The position numbers and the translations under genes were made by a program. From NCBI GenBank assembly GCA_928212115.1, contig CAKMRJ010003334.1, positions 37,188,529-37,252,528 on the forward strand: a DNA stretch of 64,000 nt, read 5' to 3'. Positions 10,956 to 21,876 of the stretch are shown here, one piece after another (within the stretch, counting starts at the first letter, position 1; the number at the start of each line of letters is the position of its first letter). The stretch comes from Lactuca virosa. Taxonomy: Eukaryota > Streptophyta > Magnoliopsida > Asterales > Asteraceae. Under the pieces are notes generated by a model. It was not told the DNA's origin and did not search any database. It worked only from the letters and a program-made list of their open reading frames with translations.

Positions 10956-13249
10956 TGTCACACCCCCAAACCAAGGATGGCGGAAACGTCCGGGGGTGGA
11001 GGACTTCATGTATAGTATCACAACAACGAGTATAATAGTGCTCAAAGTAAATACAACCATCATAAATATAATTAAAAAGGTTACACCATAGTATATGTTT
11101 ACATGTTTCAAAATCAATTACATTATGATGACAAAATGAACTGTTTGACGATTTAACGACTCATCCTCAAAATGTTGTTAGTTTCCTGTTTCACTGATTT
11201 CCTGAGAATACAAGTAGTTTTGAAAAAGTGTCAACAATTAAGTTGGTGAGTTCATAAGAGTTTTGTTTGAGGAAAAAGCCGTTTTCCTTGTAAAAACGAT
11301 AGAGTGTGATTCCAGAAAATCCAATATTTTCTTTATAAAAGTCATGTAGTCCTAAATGTCAAGACCGAAATGTACAAGTATTTTTCCATACTTAAAGTAA
11401 TTCATGCAAGTTTAAATCGACATAAAATCGTTTAATTTAGAAGTAAAACCCGTAAATCTTATGTTTTGTTAATACCTCATGCGAGTTATTATAACTATGC
11501 TATGACTCAGTCGGCCTCGTAATATGACGTTCTTTAGGCGTCGCAAGTTAAATGACATTTGTCACCTCAGACCTGCCGGTCTAGCTGTTGCATGCAGCTC
11601 AGGTGTGGGTTTGTCAGACCCAATATAGATCTATACACAACTATCACACTCTCCCCTACAAGAGACTCTGGTTACAATTTACAGGACTTTTGACTTTGTT
11701 ACTTTGAAGGTAACACGAAGCGAATGTCTCGCAAATTTATTCATTAATAGATTTACATGAACTGAACTGAAAACCCCTTGGTAAATGAGTTTGAAATGTA
11801 AATTAAACATAAACTATACCTATTATAGTTTATCCAAAACGTTTGTAATGTAAAAGAACCCTTTTATGAAAATACATTAGTGCTATGAATCCATAAACTA
11901 TTACTATTATGTAGTATATGAAAACCCATTTGTTTTGAGAGTAAAACCTTTCTCATGTAGTAAAAATCCATAAACTATGCTTATTATAGTTTATTATATG
12001 TGTTCGAAATGAATGAAGAATCCTTATCATGAATGACTAAATTTCAGTTTATGATGATAAACTAACAAGAGAATACATTCAATATTTAGAACATATGGTT
12101 ATACACCTTGCTCAACATACTACAAAGTGTTATGAAAGTTGTAACCTGTTAACTAGTTTTTAACCTTTCTACATTGTTTTAAAAAAATAATAGTAAAATC
12201 ATATGAAGTCGAAAACTGAATCCGTAAATTTTGAGAGTTCATAAAATGTGTCTAGTTTATTCATAATTTTTATTATTATTTTTAGAAGTCTGTAACTTGT
12301 GTTAAAATGTTCATATTCACAGACTGGTCCGAATTCGTTTATGAAATGATAGGCAGTTTTGTAACAATCACCATAAATCGTAGAAAAATCTTATGGAGAT
12401 GTGCAAGTAGTCATTTTAAAGGTATAAACCTGATCTATTTGTATCTAATACAGTTTTGAAAACTAAAATGTTTAAGTTGACCAAAACAGTCCGTGAATGG
12501 AGTTAAACTTTTCTGATGAAAGCTGTTGGATGAGTTTAGTTGTGTTCTTGGTGTTTTAACTTGTATTCCCCCCAATAAAACTTAAGACAAACGTGAAAAG
12601 ATTGGGGTATGAACTCACCTTGAGTGATTTCAGAAGATGGATGATGAAGAAAAGAAGTGTTCAACTCAAGAACACTTAGAAGATGATTGATGATTCGAAG
12701 ATCTAACAACAAATATGACGATATTTGTGTAAGGAACCCATGATTTGAGTGAAGAAGTGTAAGGAAATCAAGTGTGGGAAGAGATTTAATTACCAAGGTG
12801 TGTGAAGAGCTCAAGATCAGCCTTGAATCTCGAATTCTTGGTGAGAGGAAGTGAGAGAGAATGTGTTTTGCTTTTTGGTGAAAAGTGAGTGAAATGGGAG
12901 GAGAGAGGAGATTTTCAGCTTTTGGTGAACCTTTACAGCTGGAGGAGGGGTGTCAAAGGACAAATAGTTGACTAGGTAGGGGGAATAGTGACTGAGGGTT
13001 GTACTCTGAAGGTATGGGGGAGGTTGCTTGTGTCATACTCTAGATAAAGTCAACACTCTACCCCAAAATCTAACTTAATAGATTTTATTCTTGGACAAGG
13101 ATTTCCCTCAAAAATATGATTAAAAATGAATATTTAGGGTCTCTTATATTAAATTTCGAGTTTTGGTGAAAATCCCGCGTTAAAATCACGAAAAACGGGC
13201 TTAAAACGAAGATTGGGTCAAAAACCAGGAAGAAAATCCTAATTTCCTA

Positions 13250-13510
13250 AGTCTGGCCGAAGGTTGGGTCTTGAGAGGGTTAGAACCGAAGGTAGGGTTC
13301 GGTTGGTGCATTGGAACCGAGAGTAAGAGGTTCGGTCCGAGCCTCGCAGGCGAACTCACCAGAAGGGACCGAAGGCGAGGGTTCGGTTCAGCAGATCGGA
13401 TCAGCAGCTTCGGTTCGGTCCTCCTAGTTCGGTTCTTAAGGTTGTTCGGTCCAGGAGGCTTCTTAGGGTTTCGCTTCTTAGGGGTTTCGGTTCCTTAAGA
13501 GGGTTCGGCT
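13250..13510. repeat. Dispersed GAACCGAA / TTCGGTTC complementary words
   Basis: At least twelve copies of GGTTCGG, GAACCGA or TTCGGTCCGA-type words lie in 260 bp, in both orientations. This is another family-specific palindrome cluster in an LTR. Confidence 0.7.
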
Positions 13511-13599
13511 CCTTAAAGCTGTTTTTCGCGTAAACTTCCGTTTTCGAGCGGTTTTCGACTAAATTAAGGGTCGGGATGCCCCGAGTGATTATAAAACGT

Positions 13600-13985
13600 T
13601 GAGAGAGATTTTGAGAGAGATTTGGGAGAGATTTACACACTTGGAGAGATTTCTCATACAGAGAGAGATTTGGGAGAGATTTCACACACTTGGAGAGATT
13701 TCTCATACAGAGAGAGATTTGGGAGAGATTTCACACATTTGGAGAGATTTTTCATACAGAGAGAGATTTGGGAGAGATTTCACACACTTGGAGAGATTTC
13801 TCATACTTGGAGAGATTTGGGAGAGATTTCACACACTTGGAGAGATTTCTCATACAGAGAGAGATTTGGGAGAGATTTCACATACTTAGAGAGATTTGGG
13901 AGAGATTTCACACACTTGGAGAGATTTCTCATACAGAGAGAGATTTGGGAGAGATTTCACATACTTAGAGAGATTTGGGAGAGAT
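13600..13985. repeat. 49-bp GA-rich minisatellite
   Basis: The unit is built from GGGAGAGATTT, CACACACTTGGAGAG and ATTTCTCATACAGAGAG, repeated about seven times with small deletions. 49 is not a multiple of three and the unit lacks stops on the plus strand, so all three plus frames appear open; these frames are artefacts. On the minus strand it would be a CT-rich leader. Confidence 0.85.
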
Positions 13986-14245
13986 AGAGTGAAAGAGGTT
14001 GAGAGAGACTTCGTTTGCGACCTTTTTAAGTGTTTGACTTTGTAACGCAAGGTTCATCACTTACCCTGATTAGGGTTTAGAATTTCCGAACACGTGAAAA
14101 CTCTAAGTGATACTTTGTATTAAGATTGCGAGTAGTACAATAAGAATCATAATGGAAACCCTAATATACAAGGGTTAGATGAGTTGACCGGTTTGACTTG
14201 TTGGCTTTGGTTGACTTTGACTTGACCAAAAATTGACGGTTGTCA

Positions 14246-15308
14246 TAAAAAGGGCTTAAACCTTTAATATCGGAGACTGTCCACTTGATCCTTCTTTGGT
14301 ATTTATTAAGCAAGGTTATCAAATCCTTTTCTTCCTTCTTCGATAGTTTATTTGAGTTGATGACCGGTTGAGTGCTCTCCTTCTCGGCATGTATTATCTT
14401 TAAAGGGTCCGGTGGAGTTTTTGCTCCCGAATATTGTGCTTGTTCCACCGGTGGAAGGAATTTGGCTTTGGTAGTGGGTGGCTTGGGTTTCATATCATCA
14501 ATCCTCATATGCTTTGTGTCATAAATAAACTCCAAAATCTCCAGCACCTCATTATTCATATCGAACTCCTTTGCAAGCTCTTTGGCTTTGTCCCTGTCTA
14601 GTTTTCGTGACAAAACTAACTCTAGAAATTAATTGTTAGACAAGTTTAAACCCTTTTTAATTGAGGGTTGGATCAAATTCACAAGATTGACAGATTGAAC
14701 ATCGGAAGGAACCTTTTCTCCTTCATGAACATTGAAGTTGATAACTTCACCATCAAATTCCATACTTAAAGTTCCGTTGTAGACATCGATTTTTGTTTTA
14801 GAAGTTTTAAGAAAAGGTTTACCCAAAAGTATGGAACTTGAACTTGGAGAGTCATCATCTCCCATATCTAGGACATAAAAATCAGCCGGGAAAACAAATT
14901 CATCGACTTCCACTAACACGTCCTCTAATACACCCTTTTGGGTGTACCAAAGACCGGTCGGCAAGTTGGATGATCACACCGGTTTTGGTCAATGTTCCTA
15001 CACCAATCGATTTAAAAATAGAATATGGTACGACATTTATGGATGCACCTAGATCGAGCATGGCTCGAGGTACATAAAGATTCCCCAATTTGCATGGCAC
15101 GGTAAAGACACCGGGATCCTTGCACTTTGGGGGCATCCTCTTTTGCAAAACCGCGGATACATTCTCCCCAACTGTTACAATTTGGTTTCCTTTTAATTTC
15201 TTTTTAGATACACAAAGATCCTTAAGGAACCTTGCATATCTAGGTACCTGCTTGATGGCCTCGAGAAGTGGAATGTTGATTTGAACTTTTTTTGAACATT
15301 TGCATAAT
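14246..15308 (-). pseudogene. Athila aspartic protease and reverse transcriptase stub
   Basis: This is the part of the Athila polyprotein after gag. On the minus strand it reads KCKDPGVFTVPC, then MLDLGASINVVPYS (the Asp of DLGAS is the catalytic residue), then SILLGKPFLKTSKTKIDVY, a linker and the beginning of reverse transcriptase (KYQRRIKWTVSDIKGLSPFY). It is cut by the insertion at 14245. A frameshift lies near 14950 and a stop near 14629. The YVDD region, RNase H and integrase core are absent from the window, so this copy cannot make its own DNA. Confidence 0.85.
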
Positions 15309-17109
15309 CTAACTCTCCTCCCGTTCTTTCTTCATTCTCTTTAATCTTTCAGGAAATGGAGCAGGTGTGGCTTTATACTCAGTGACGAAGGGCTTCTTTT
15401 CGGTTGTTTTATCTTCATTCTTCTCTTGTTTGGTTGCCTCTTCGACCACTATTTCTTCTCCCTCTTGATCAACCGACACTTTTGGACCATTGTAACTCTT
15501 TCCGTCTCTCAATGTGATGGCACACACGTTATGTCTTGGGTTCGTTTCAGTTTGGGCGGGCAACTTTCCTTGAGATTCTAGTTTGCTTACAGAAGTAGCA
15601 AGCTGTGAAACTTGTTGCTCTAAGTTCTTTATGCTTGCTTTTGTTTCTTGTTGGAAAGCTTGTGTACTAGTTGCCAAACTCTTCACTATGTCCTCTAAGG
15701 ACATACTTGATGAACGCGCTTGTTGAGGAGGCTGTTGTGGCTGCCTTGGCTAAAATTTCTGTGGTGGAAAAGGTGGTCTTTGTTGGTATTGATGTGGTTG
15801 ACTTGGTTGATAACTTCCATGTTGATTTCCTCCCCAACCTTGATTGTTGTTCCATCTTTGATCACCCCGTGGCTGCTCATATCCCCTTTGGTTTGACCTG
15901 GAATATCCTCCTAAAGCATTTGCTTCCGCATAATCCTCGTCTTGAAGTTGTGGGCACATATCGGTTGGATGCCCCACTTGAGTGCAAATACCGCACGGGC
16001 GGGGTGTGGGCTGCACACATTTGTCTTTGGCTAGCATCATTACAACTTTTGTAAGCTCGGACAATTGAGCTTCAATTTGAGGTGTTTGCACTTCCTTTAC
16101 ACCTCGGGGTGCATCCGTATACCATTCTTCATCATGGCTTGAATGTTTAGAATCTTCAGCCATGTTCTTGATTAAGTTGTGGATTTCGGTTGGAGTCTTG
16201 TCGGGTAAAGATTCCGCCAATGGAGGCATTTAGAAGTCTTCTTTCCATTGGAGTCATGCCTTCAATGAAGTATTGGAGGAGCTGGTATTCGGTGATTCCA
16301 TGCTTTGGACATCGGGCACAAAGTTTCTTGAATCTTTCCCAATATGTGTGGAAAGCTTCTCTCTTATATTGCTTAATTCCAATGATTTCTCTCCGTAGGG
16401 CTGAAGCTTTCATCTCGGGAAAGTATTTATCCGAAAACAACCTCGCAAGATCTACCCAAGTAGTTACCTTCCCCGGTGGGAGGTCATAGAGCCAGTCTTT
16501 AGCTGCATCTTGCACTGCGAAGGGGAATGCCCTAAGCTTGATTTGATCCTCCGTGACATTGTGTGGCTTCATGCCCACACACACAACGTGAAATTCTATG
16601 AGAAACTTGTGAGGATCTTCATTCTCCAAGCCTCTAAAAGTAGGGAGTAAGTGGATAAGCCCAGATTTTAATTCCAAGTTTGTGGCAGCTGGATATGTGA
16701 TGCAAAGAGGTTGTTGTGTAATCTCTTGTCTCAACCAATGACGAAGGGTTTGTTCGGGTGGTGGGTTTGGAGGTGGATTCCCTCCATGATTGTCTCCCAT
16801 GGTGTGAGTAGTGGTTGAAGTTTTTGTGGGTGTAGTGTTTGGGATATTATAAGTAGGTGAAGATGGTGGAGTGGTATTTTTGGGTGAGGATGGTTGTGGT
16901 GAGAGTGAGAGACTTTCTGTGTCGGATGCGGACACACTTGAGAGGGGTATGTCCTCCCAAATGTTGATTACTGGAGGGTTAGATGATGAAGAAGTCTCGG
17001 AGCCCGGTTGCCTCTTACGAAGCTTGGCTTGCTTTCGTAACCTCTTTGCAGTCTTCTCTATCTCCGAGTCAATTGGCAATGGTGTACCTGTATGAAAAGA
17101 CCTTGGCAT
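15309..17109 (-). pseudogene. Athila gag
   Basis: Capsid-like protein of the Athila element. I start it at the ATG at 17109, just after the primer-binding site; an upstream in-frame ATG lies inside the LTR and is unlikely. In order: a Ser/Pro-rich N-terminus, the retrotransposon gag domain (IEFHVVCVGMKPHNVTEDQ to LLQYFIEGMTPMERRLLNAS, about 16230-16660), a CCHC zinc knuckle CGICTQVGHPTDMC, a Gln/Pro/Asn-rich stretch and a coiled-coil segment (SIKNLEQQVSQLATSVSKLES). A frameshift near 16215 and a TAG at 15750-15752 in a Gln-rich run (expected CAG) break it. Confidence 0.88.
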
Positions 17110-17128
17110 AAAACAATTAGTAACACCG

Positions 17129-17150
17129 TGTCCCCGGCAACGACGCCAAT
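17129..17150 (-). other. Athila primer-binding site
   Basis: On the minus strand TTGGCGTCGTTGCCGGGGA lies one or two bases inside the 5' LTR. This is close to the form seen in plant Athila/Tat elements and fixes the minus orientation. Confidence 0.8.
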
Positions 17151-17151
17151 T

Positions 17152-18633
17152 TGTTAGGGGTGTCAAACCCAACAAATAAAGGGGTACGATATACTCCAAA
17201 ATAACACTACTATATTGCACTAAAAGGTAGTACAAGGCAAGCAGGGTCGATCCACAGAGACACGGGATAATTAGTCTATACCTCTTTGCGCAAGGTACTA
17301 TGGTCACCAACAGTAAAGAGGGGGTTTAGAATGAAATAATTAAAACAAACAATTAAAAACACCAGTAATCAACTAAAAGAGTGAATTAAATTCAGAAATG
17401 GTAAGGACTCCAACCTCATGCATGACAACTTAGCAATGTGATTCCAAGATAACATGATATTTGCTCAATTCTATCTAAGTTGGTACTTGAAAGTGTTAAC
17501 AAGCTCTAACACTTCCCATTCACCACATTAATTAACCAAAACAAGCTCTTTGATTAACCCTAACCTTACTAACCTAATCTAAACACGCTCTAAGAATTAG
17601 ATTGAAAGATTGCATTAAACTTTATGTGAATGTTCCCAACAACACCCAATACTCCTCACAAGCTCGGGAGCGTAAGAGTGTGTGAATAAGATTTACACTA
17701 AATTCATTCAATGGAAATCAGTTTAGTGCTTGTTACTTGTTCAATTTCACAAAACAATTACGGATTTTGTAAAAGAGATAACTTGAATGACCTAACCCTA
17801 ATTCAAATGGCCAATAAGAATCACAATTAGAATCAAACATTCGATTAAATCAAAATCAAATTCACTAGATAGAAATTAAAAGCAAACATCATGTCATATG
17901 ATTGAAATCACAACTAAGAAGTCAAGACATGAAGTTGGAGAAACTAGGGTTCTAGCCACACATGGCTAGAACAAGATCACAAGAATAAAAGATGGAAATA
18001 ATGTGCAATTACAACTTACAAATAAGAGAAATAATGTTTCCAAATGATAAATGATCAAATCCTTGCAAAAACCTTCGAAATCCCCTCTCAAAATGTGCTC
18101 TGATATGTTCTGTCTATCTCAAAATGACCCTCAACCCGTAATATGAAAGATAGGAAAAACTGCCAAAAGTTAGTTTTTGGGTCGAACACGACCCGTGTTA
18201 AAATTGGCTAAACTGACACGGCCCGTGTTCAGCAGCCAACACGGCCCGTGTTGATTTGCACTAAACTGACACGACCCATGTTCAGCATGGTCAACAGCTC
18301 CCATTTTGGTCAACACGGCCCGTGTTGATTTTGCAGTGTAAATCCAACACGGCCCGTGTACTCCTCTGACTCCGAATCCAAACTTGATTTTTCCAACTTT
18401 TTCGTTCTTCGCCCGATCATCCCGAAATCTTCACCAATGCTTCCCGGCAACTCCCAAAGCGCGTCCCAACCTCCGGTTTACCTGAAAAAGACATGAAAGC
18501 GTGCAAATAAGGTTGTTCTAGAGACTAACATGAATATGATAAAATGCAATAAAAATGAAGAATAACTATGCTAAATAGATGCATAAAAGGGGACTAAAAG
18601 GTGTGCAAAAAGGTGCACAAAATGCACCTAACA
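17152..18633 (-). repeat. Athila 5' LTR (1482 bp)
   Basis: Starts TGTTAGGGG and ends CCTAACA, like the left LTR. It carries six ACACGG-C-CCGTGT-type words (18185-18360) against five in the other LTR; the 36-bp length difference is mainly this extra palindrome plus its spacer. Confidence 0.95.
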
Positions 18634-18703
18634 ATTTCGTTACCTAGATGTGTACAAAAAAAAGATAGTTACCCAGATGTGAACAAACCGAAAAGGTAAG
18701 AGT

Positions 18704-19546
18704 AAATTACACGAATGGTCCCTGTGGTTTGGGTAATGTGTGTGTTTGGTCACTAACTTTTTTTTAACTCGGATGATCCCTACTGTTTATTTTTGTTATG
18801 CGTTTTGTCCATATCTTACCTCAAAAGACTATTGTGCCCTTTTTTAATTTATTTTTTAATTAGTTTTCTTATTTATGTATTTATTTTTTATATATTTAAA
18901 AAAATTAATGGACCCCACATATCTGTATCTCCTCACCCTAAACCTGAAACCACATTTGAGAAATTTAAGTTGGGTCATACCATTCATCATCCCATCTCTC
19001 ATCCTCCTCAACTTCTATTTCCTTTCCATATGTAGTGACATCGACGTCTTCACCATCCCCTTTTTTTTCGGTCCTTCAACTTTGTCGAACCAACATCACA
19101 ACTCTTCTATTGGGTTGTGGTGGTGGAAAATTCAATTAAGAGACAGTGGGTTGTGGTGTTGGTTCGTCAGAGTTGAAGGACCGAAAAAAGAAGGGATTGT
19201 GAAGACGTCGATGTTACAAAAGATTGAAAGGAAATAGAAGTTGAGAAGGATGAGAGATATGATGGTGACTGGTGGGACCCAACTTAAATTTCTCAAATGT
19301 GGTTTCAGGTTTAGTGTGAGTAGATACAAATATGTGAGGTCTATTATTTTTTTTTAAATATATAAAAAATAAATAATAAATAAGAAAATAAATTAAAAAG
19401 GGCACAATAGTCTTTTGAGGTAAAACAAGGACCAAACGCACAACAAAAATAAACAGTAGGGATTATCCAAGTTAAAAAATAAGTTAGGGACCAAACTCCC
19501 AAATTACCCAAACCACAGGGACCATTCGTGTAATTTACTCTTACCT
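18704..19546. mobile_element. Foldback MITE, Mutator-like ends
   Basis: A near-perfect inverted repeat: the left end TAAATTACACGAATGGTCCC is matched by the complement ending at 19546. Arms are about 400 bp with a centre near 19125. The terminal words resemble a very widespread plant Mutator-type MITE end (from memory). The transcript would form a long hairpin, a possible small-RNA source. It is non-coding; frames such as 18875-19237 are shadows of the repeat. Confidence 0.8.
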
Positions 19547-19770
19547 TTTCGGTTTGTTCACATCTGGGTAACTATCTTTTTTTTACACATCTAGGTAACA
19601 AACTTTTTGAAACTGTTCACATATGACCATTATGACCAGTTATGACCGGATGTAACCTGTTACGGCCGACCATAATGGTCATATGTAAACACTTCCAAAA
19701 AGTTCGTTACCTATATGTGTAGAAAAAAAAAGATAGTTACCCAGATGTGAACAAATCGAAAAGTTAATTA
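19547..19770. repeat. Small hairpin MITE, right copy
   Basis: Inverted ends are GGTTTGTTCACATCTGGGTA and its complement, with an inner stem built on CATATGACCATTATG and CATAATGGTCATATG. The matching left copy is 7506-7661 plus 18634-18703, split by Athila. Confidence 0.75.
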
Positions 19771-19791
19771 CCTTAATAAGTTTATTTCCCT

Positions 19792-20154
19792 AAAATATTT
19801 CAAATAAATGGGAACGAATATGTATTTGTTAAAAACAAGCTTTTGCATTGGAGATGATATTTAAAGATAGTTTTTTCTTTTTTTTTCTTTTTTAGTGAAG
19901 CTACTGGAGTTTTTATGCGACAAAAATAATAATTTATATAGATGATTAACCATTGTGAATACTTTAAGTTTTGCTCTCTACCAAAACAACAATTGAGGAT
20001 GTCTCGATATTTAAGACTGTTGAGAACGAGGAGTGATTGGATTGAGATAGATGGTAATGAAAAATTTGTGGCACTTGTTCTTTAAGAATAACAATGGAAG
20101 GTGTTTCCAAGAAGGTCAGGAGAGGAGACTAGATCCAAATAAGGCTTAGGATAT
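19792..20154. other. Short stretch without recognisable feature
   Basis: AT-rich at first, then more mixed from about 19970. No gene or repeat was recognised. It is the left flank of copia element C1. Confidence 0.5.
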
Positions 20155-20291
20155 TGTTAGTCGTATATTTGTATTGGTTTGTATTTATGTGTCTAGCCTA
20201 ATTGTATTTGTATTCAACCCATTTGTATTTTGAGTATATATTTTCAATGAGAAGGCAATACACACATTATGGGAAAATACTAATTTTAACA
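20155..20291 (+). repeat. C1 5' LTR (137 bp)
   Basis: Runs from TGTTAGTCG to TTTTAACA and is paired with 54737-54873. The short length is usual for Ale/Retrofit-like copia elements. Confidence 0.93.
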
Positions 20292-20304
20292 TGGTATCAG
20301 GCTC
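20292..20304 (+). other. C1 primer-binding site
   Basis: TGGTATCAGGCTC begins directly after the LTR and is complementary to the initiator Met tRNA end. Confidence 0.85.
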
Positions 20305-20410
20305 ATACTCTCAACCCTAGCCGATCCTACCACCACGTATTTCTTCATCGCCTTATCCCTCTTCTCGTTCAACCCCCTATGCTTGCTGTTCTTGTCCAAC
20401 TCTTTACACC

Positions 20411-20551
20411 ATGGTCACTTCAGATAAAGAAAAAGGTTTTGGTTCTTCTAAAATATATGGGATCACTAATACTAAATCGTATGCCCCTCTTCTTTTGGAC
20501 ATGAATCAACTGAATTATGATGCCTGGAAGGAACATTTTAAAACTCATTGT
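20411..20551 (+). pseudogene. C1 gag, N-terminal part
   Basis: The start ATG at 20411 opens MVTSDKEKGFGSS, followed by LDMNQLNYDAWKEHFKTHC, the first part of a UBN2-type copia gag. It is interrupted at 20551/20552 by G2. The downstream part resumes at 48922, but by comparison with related gags roughly 90 residues are missing between the halves. Confidence 0.8.
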
Positions 20552-21093
20552 TGTAACATCCATAAAATTCAAGAAAATTTAAACTTTTTCAGGCATTCAA
20601 AAACCATTATTTATTACAAAATGTTTTCAAAATAGTTTCATATCAGAGCATCCCAAAAATCAAAATCATAAAATGTGAGGAGGTGCACGATCAAGCCTTC
20701 GCCTTCCCGCGATCATTTGAAGTACCTGAAACAAAATCAACAACTGTAAGCCCGAAGCTTAGTGAGTTCCCCCAAAATACCAACGCCATACAATCAAAAC
20801 AATATCATAGCAAACAACATGCATATAGAGTCTACAGTGTGACTGGACCGCCCTCATCGGGCCTTCAGTCTATCTGGCCCACTCTCAGAGTCTACAGTAT
20901 GAATGGACCGCCCTCACCGGGCCTTCAGTCTATCTGACCCACTCTCAGAACCTTCAACATGTCTGGTCCGCACTATCGGGCCTTCATCCTGTCTGGACCG
21001 TCCTCCGGGCCTTCGGCCTGACTAGTACGCCCTAATGGGTCTGCAGTCTATCCGGGCCGCCCTGGGTATGTTGGCCTAGAGCACAAAGCAGGA

Positions 21094-21863
21094 TCGAGTG
21101 TGATGCCTCAAATGTCTACAACTAGCATGCAACAAAAATTTTCTCTAGTTATACATGCAACAAAAATTTTCAAAGCTTGAAACCTACAACTAGCATACAA
21201 TTTGACATATGAATCATAAAAGTATGTTAGAAGATTACCTCTTAATTGTAGCTTGTAGGAATTGGTCTTTCAAGAGCCTAACACATCAAGTGTGATGCCT
21301 CAAATGTCTTATAACAAACCAAGAACAAAAGGAGGAACTTGAGAGAGAGGTTTGGAGACACAAAATCGTTTTTGGCTTCTAAGAACACTTAGTCACGTAG
21401 TGCACAATTTTTGGCTTAGGGACTACATGTATATAGTGTAGAATTCCAAGGGTTAAATCCTAATCCACTTCCTTGGGCCTTGGTCCAATAATCCATATGA
21501 TAATCCATTTGGACTAACTCTTCATGGATTCTTACATGAACTTAGTCCATTACCAATCAATATGGATTATTAGCCCAAACTATATATGTATCACTGATTT
21601 ACTTAATCAGTCCCCGTTAATTAAATTAGTCTCTTTTGATCACTAAAGTAATTCCAAATTAATTCTTGATCAATACTAATTAAATAATATGATTTCTCAA
21701 TTAATATATTATACTTATAATATATTAATAAATCACAAATAACCTCTTTCTTAAATATCCATCCTATCAAATTGTTCCAGAGTGTTACAACCCAAATGGA
21801 CCATGCTGTATCGGGTCAAGTACATACAAATTATAGTTATGGGCTTAGACACATAATCCAACA
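21094..21863 (-). repeat. C4 3' LTR, outer end truncated and rearranged
   Basis: Matches 26359-27132 except at its outer edge, where the expected ending is missing and ATGCAACAAAAATTTTC is duplicated (about 21127-21175). It ends ATAATCCAACA at 21863. Confidence 0.8.
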
Positions 21864-21876
21864 GTCTCCCACTTGG
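21864..21876 (-). other. C4 polypurine tract
   Basis: CCAAGTGGGAGAC on the minus strand, directly before the 3' LTR. The same tract occurs in C3 and C5. Confidence 0.8.

Larger units (their letters stand above)
10956..14245. mobile_element. LTR-like insertion (probable solo LTR) inside Athila
   Basis: The left edge is TGTCACACCCCC and the right edge TTGTCA. On the minus strand this reads TGACAACCGTC to GGGGGTGTGACA, so TG and CA ends are met either way. The left flank is AAAAG (10951-10955); AAAAG also occurs two bases past the right edge (14248-14252), an imperfect duplication. The right edge cuts the Athila RT frame after GLSPFY. Inside are dispersed GAACCGAA/TTCGGTTC words (about 13255-13450) and a 49-bp minisatellite. 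No coding domain was found. A solo LTR of 3.3 kb is long, so two fused insertions are possible. Confidence 0.5.
7662..18633 (-). mobile_element. Athila-type Ty3/gypsy retrotransposon, pol-deleted (non-autonomous)
   Basis: Two near-identical LTRs bound it (7662-9107 and 17152-18633). Flanking 5-mers are ATTTA (7657-7661) and ATTTC (18634-18638), a target duplication with one mismatch. The primer site next to the right LTR and the polypurine tract next to the left LTR set the minus orientation. Gag and aspartic protease are of Athila type. Reverse transcriptase stops after its first residues; RNase H and integrase are missing apart from a possible C-terminal scrap near 10790-10950. It would depend on proteins from other copies. 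A further LTR-like insertion lies at 10956-14245. Confidence 0.9.
7480..19791. mobile_element. Large inverted-repeat (foldback) element split by an Athila insertion
   Basis: The outer ends are inverted copies: AGGGAAATA at 7480 with TATTTCCCT at 19783-19791, continuing through TTATTAAGGTAATTAAC and its complement. Without the Athila element (7662-18633) it would be about 1.34 kb with arms of about 650 bp. Each arm contains a smaller hairpin built on GTTCACATATG, CCATTATG and CATAATGG (left copy 7506-7661 plus 18634-18703, right copy 19547-19770). The centre is the foldback at 18704-19546. It has no transposase and no clear flanking target duplication. Confidence 0.65.

Noticed and set aside
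13599..13987. Three overlapping frames of 92-121 codons
   Set aside because: Produced by the 49-bp minisatellite in all frames; no codon logic.
16156..17310. Athila gag starting at 17310
   Set aside because: The first 67 codons lie in the LTR and primer site; 17109 is the better start.
18875..19441. Several frames on both strands
   Set aside because: Mirror frames from the arms of the foldback MITE.
19970..20150. Possible host exon left of C1
   Set aside because: Short frame with stops and no recognisable domain on either side of the insertion.
20292..20304. tRNA-like sequence
   Set aside because: TGGTATCAGGCTC and similar words are primer-binding sites, not tRNA genes; no cloverleaf.
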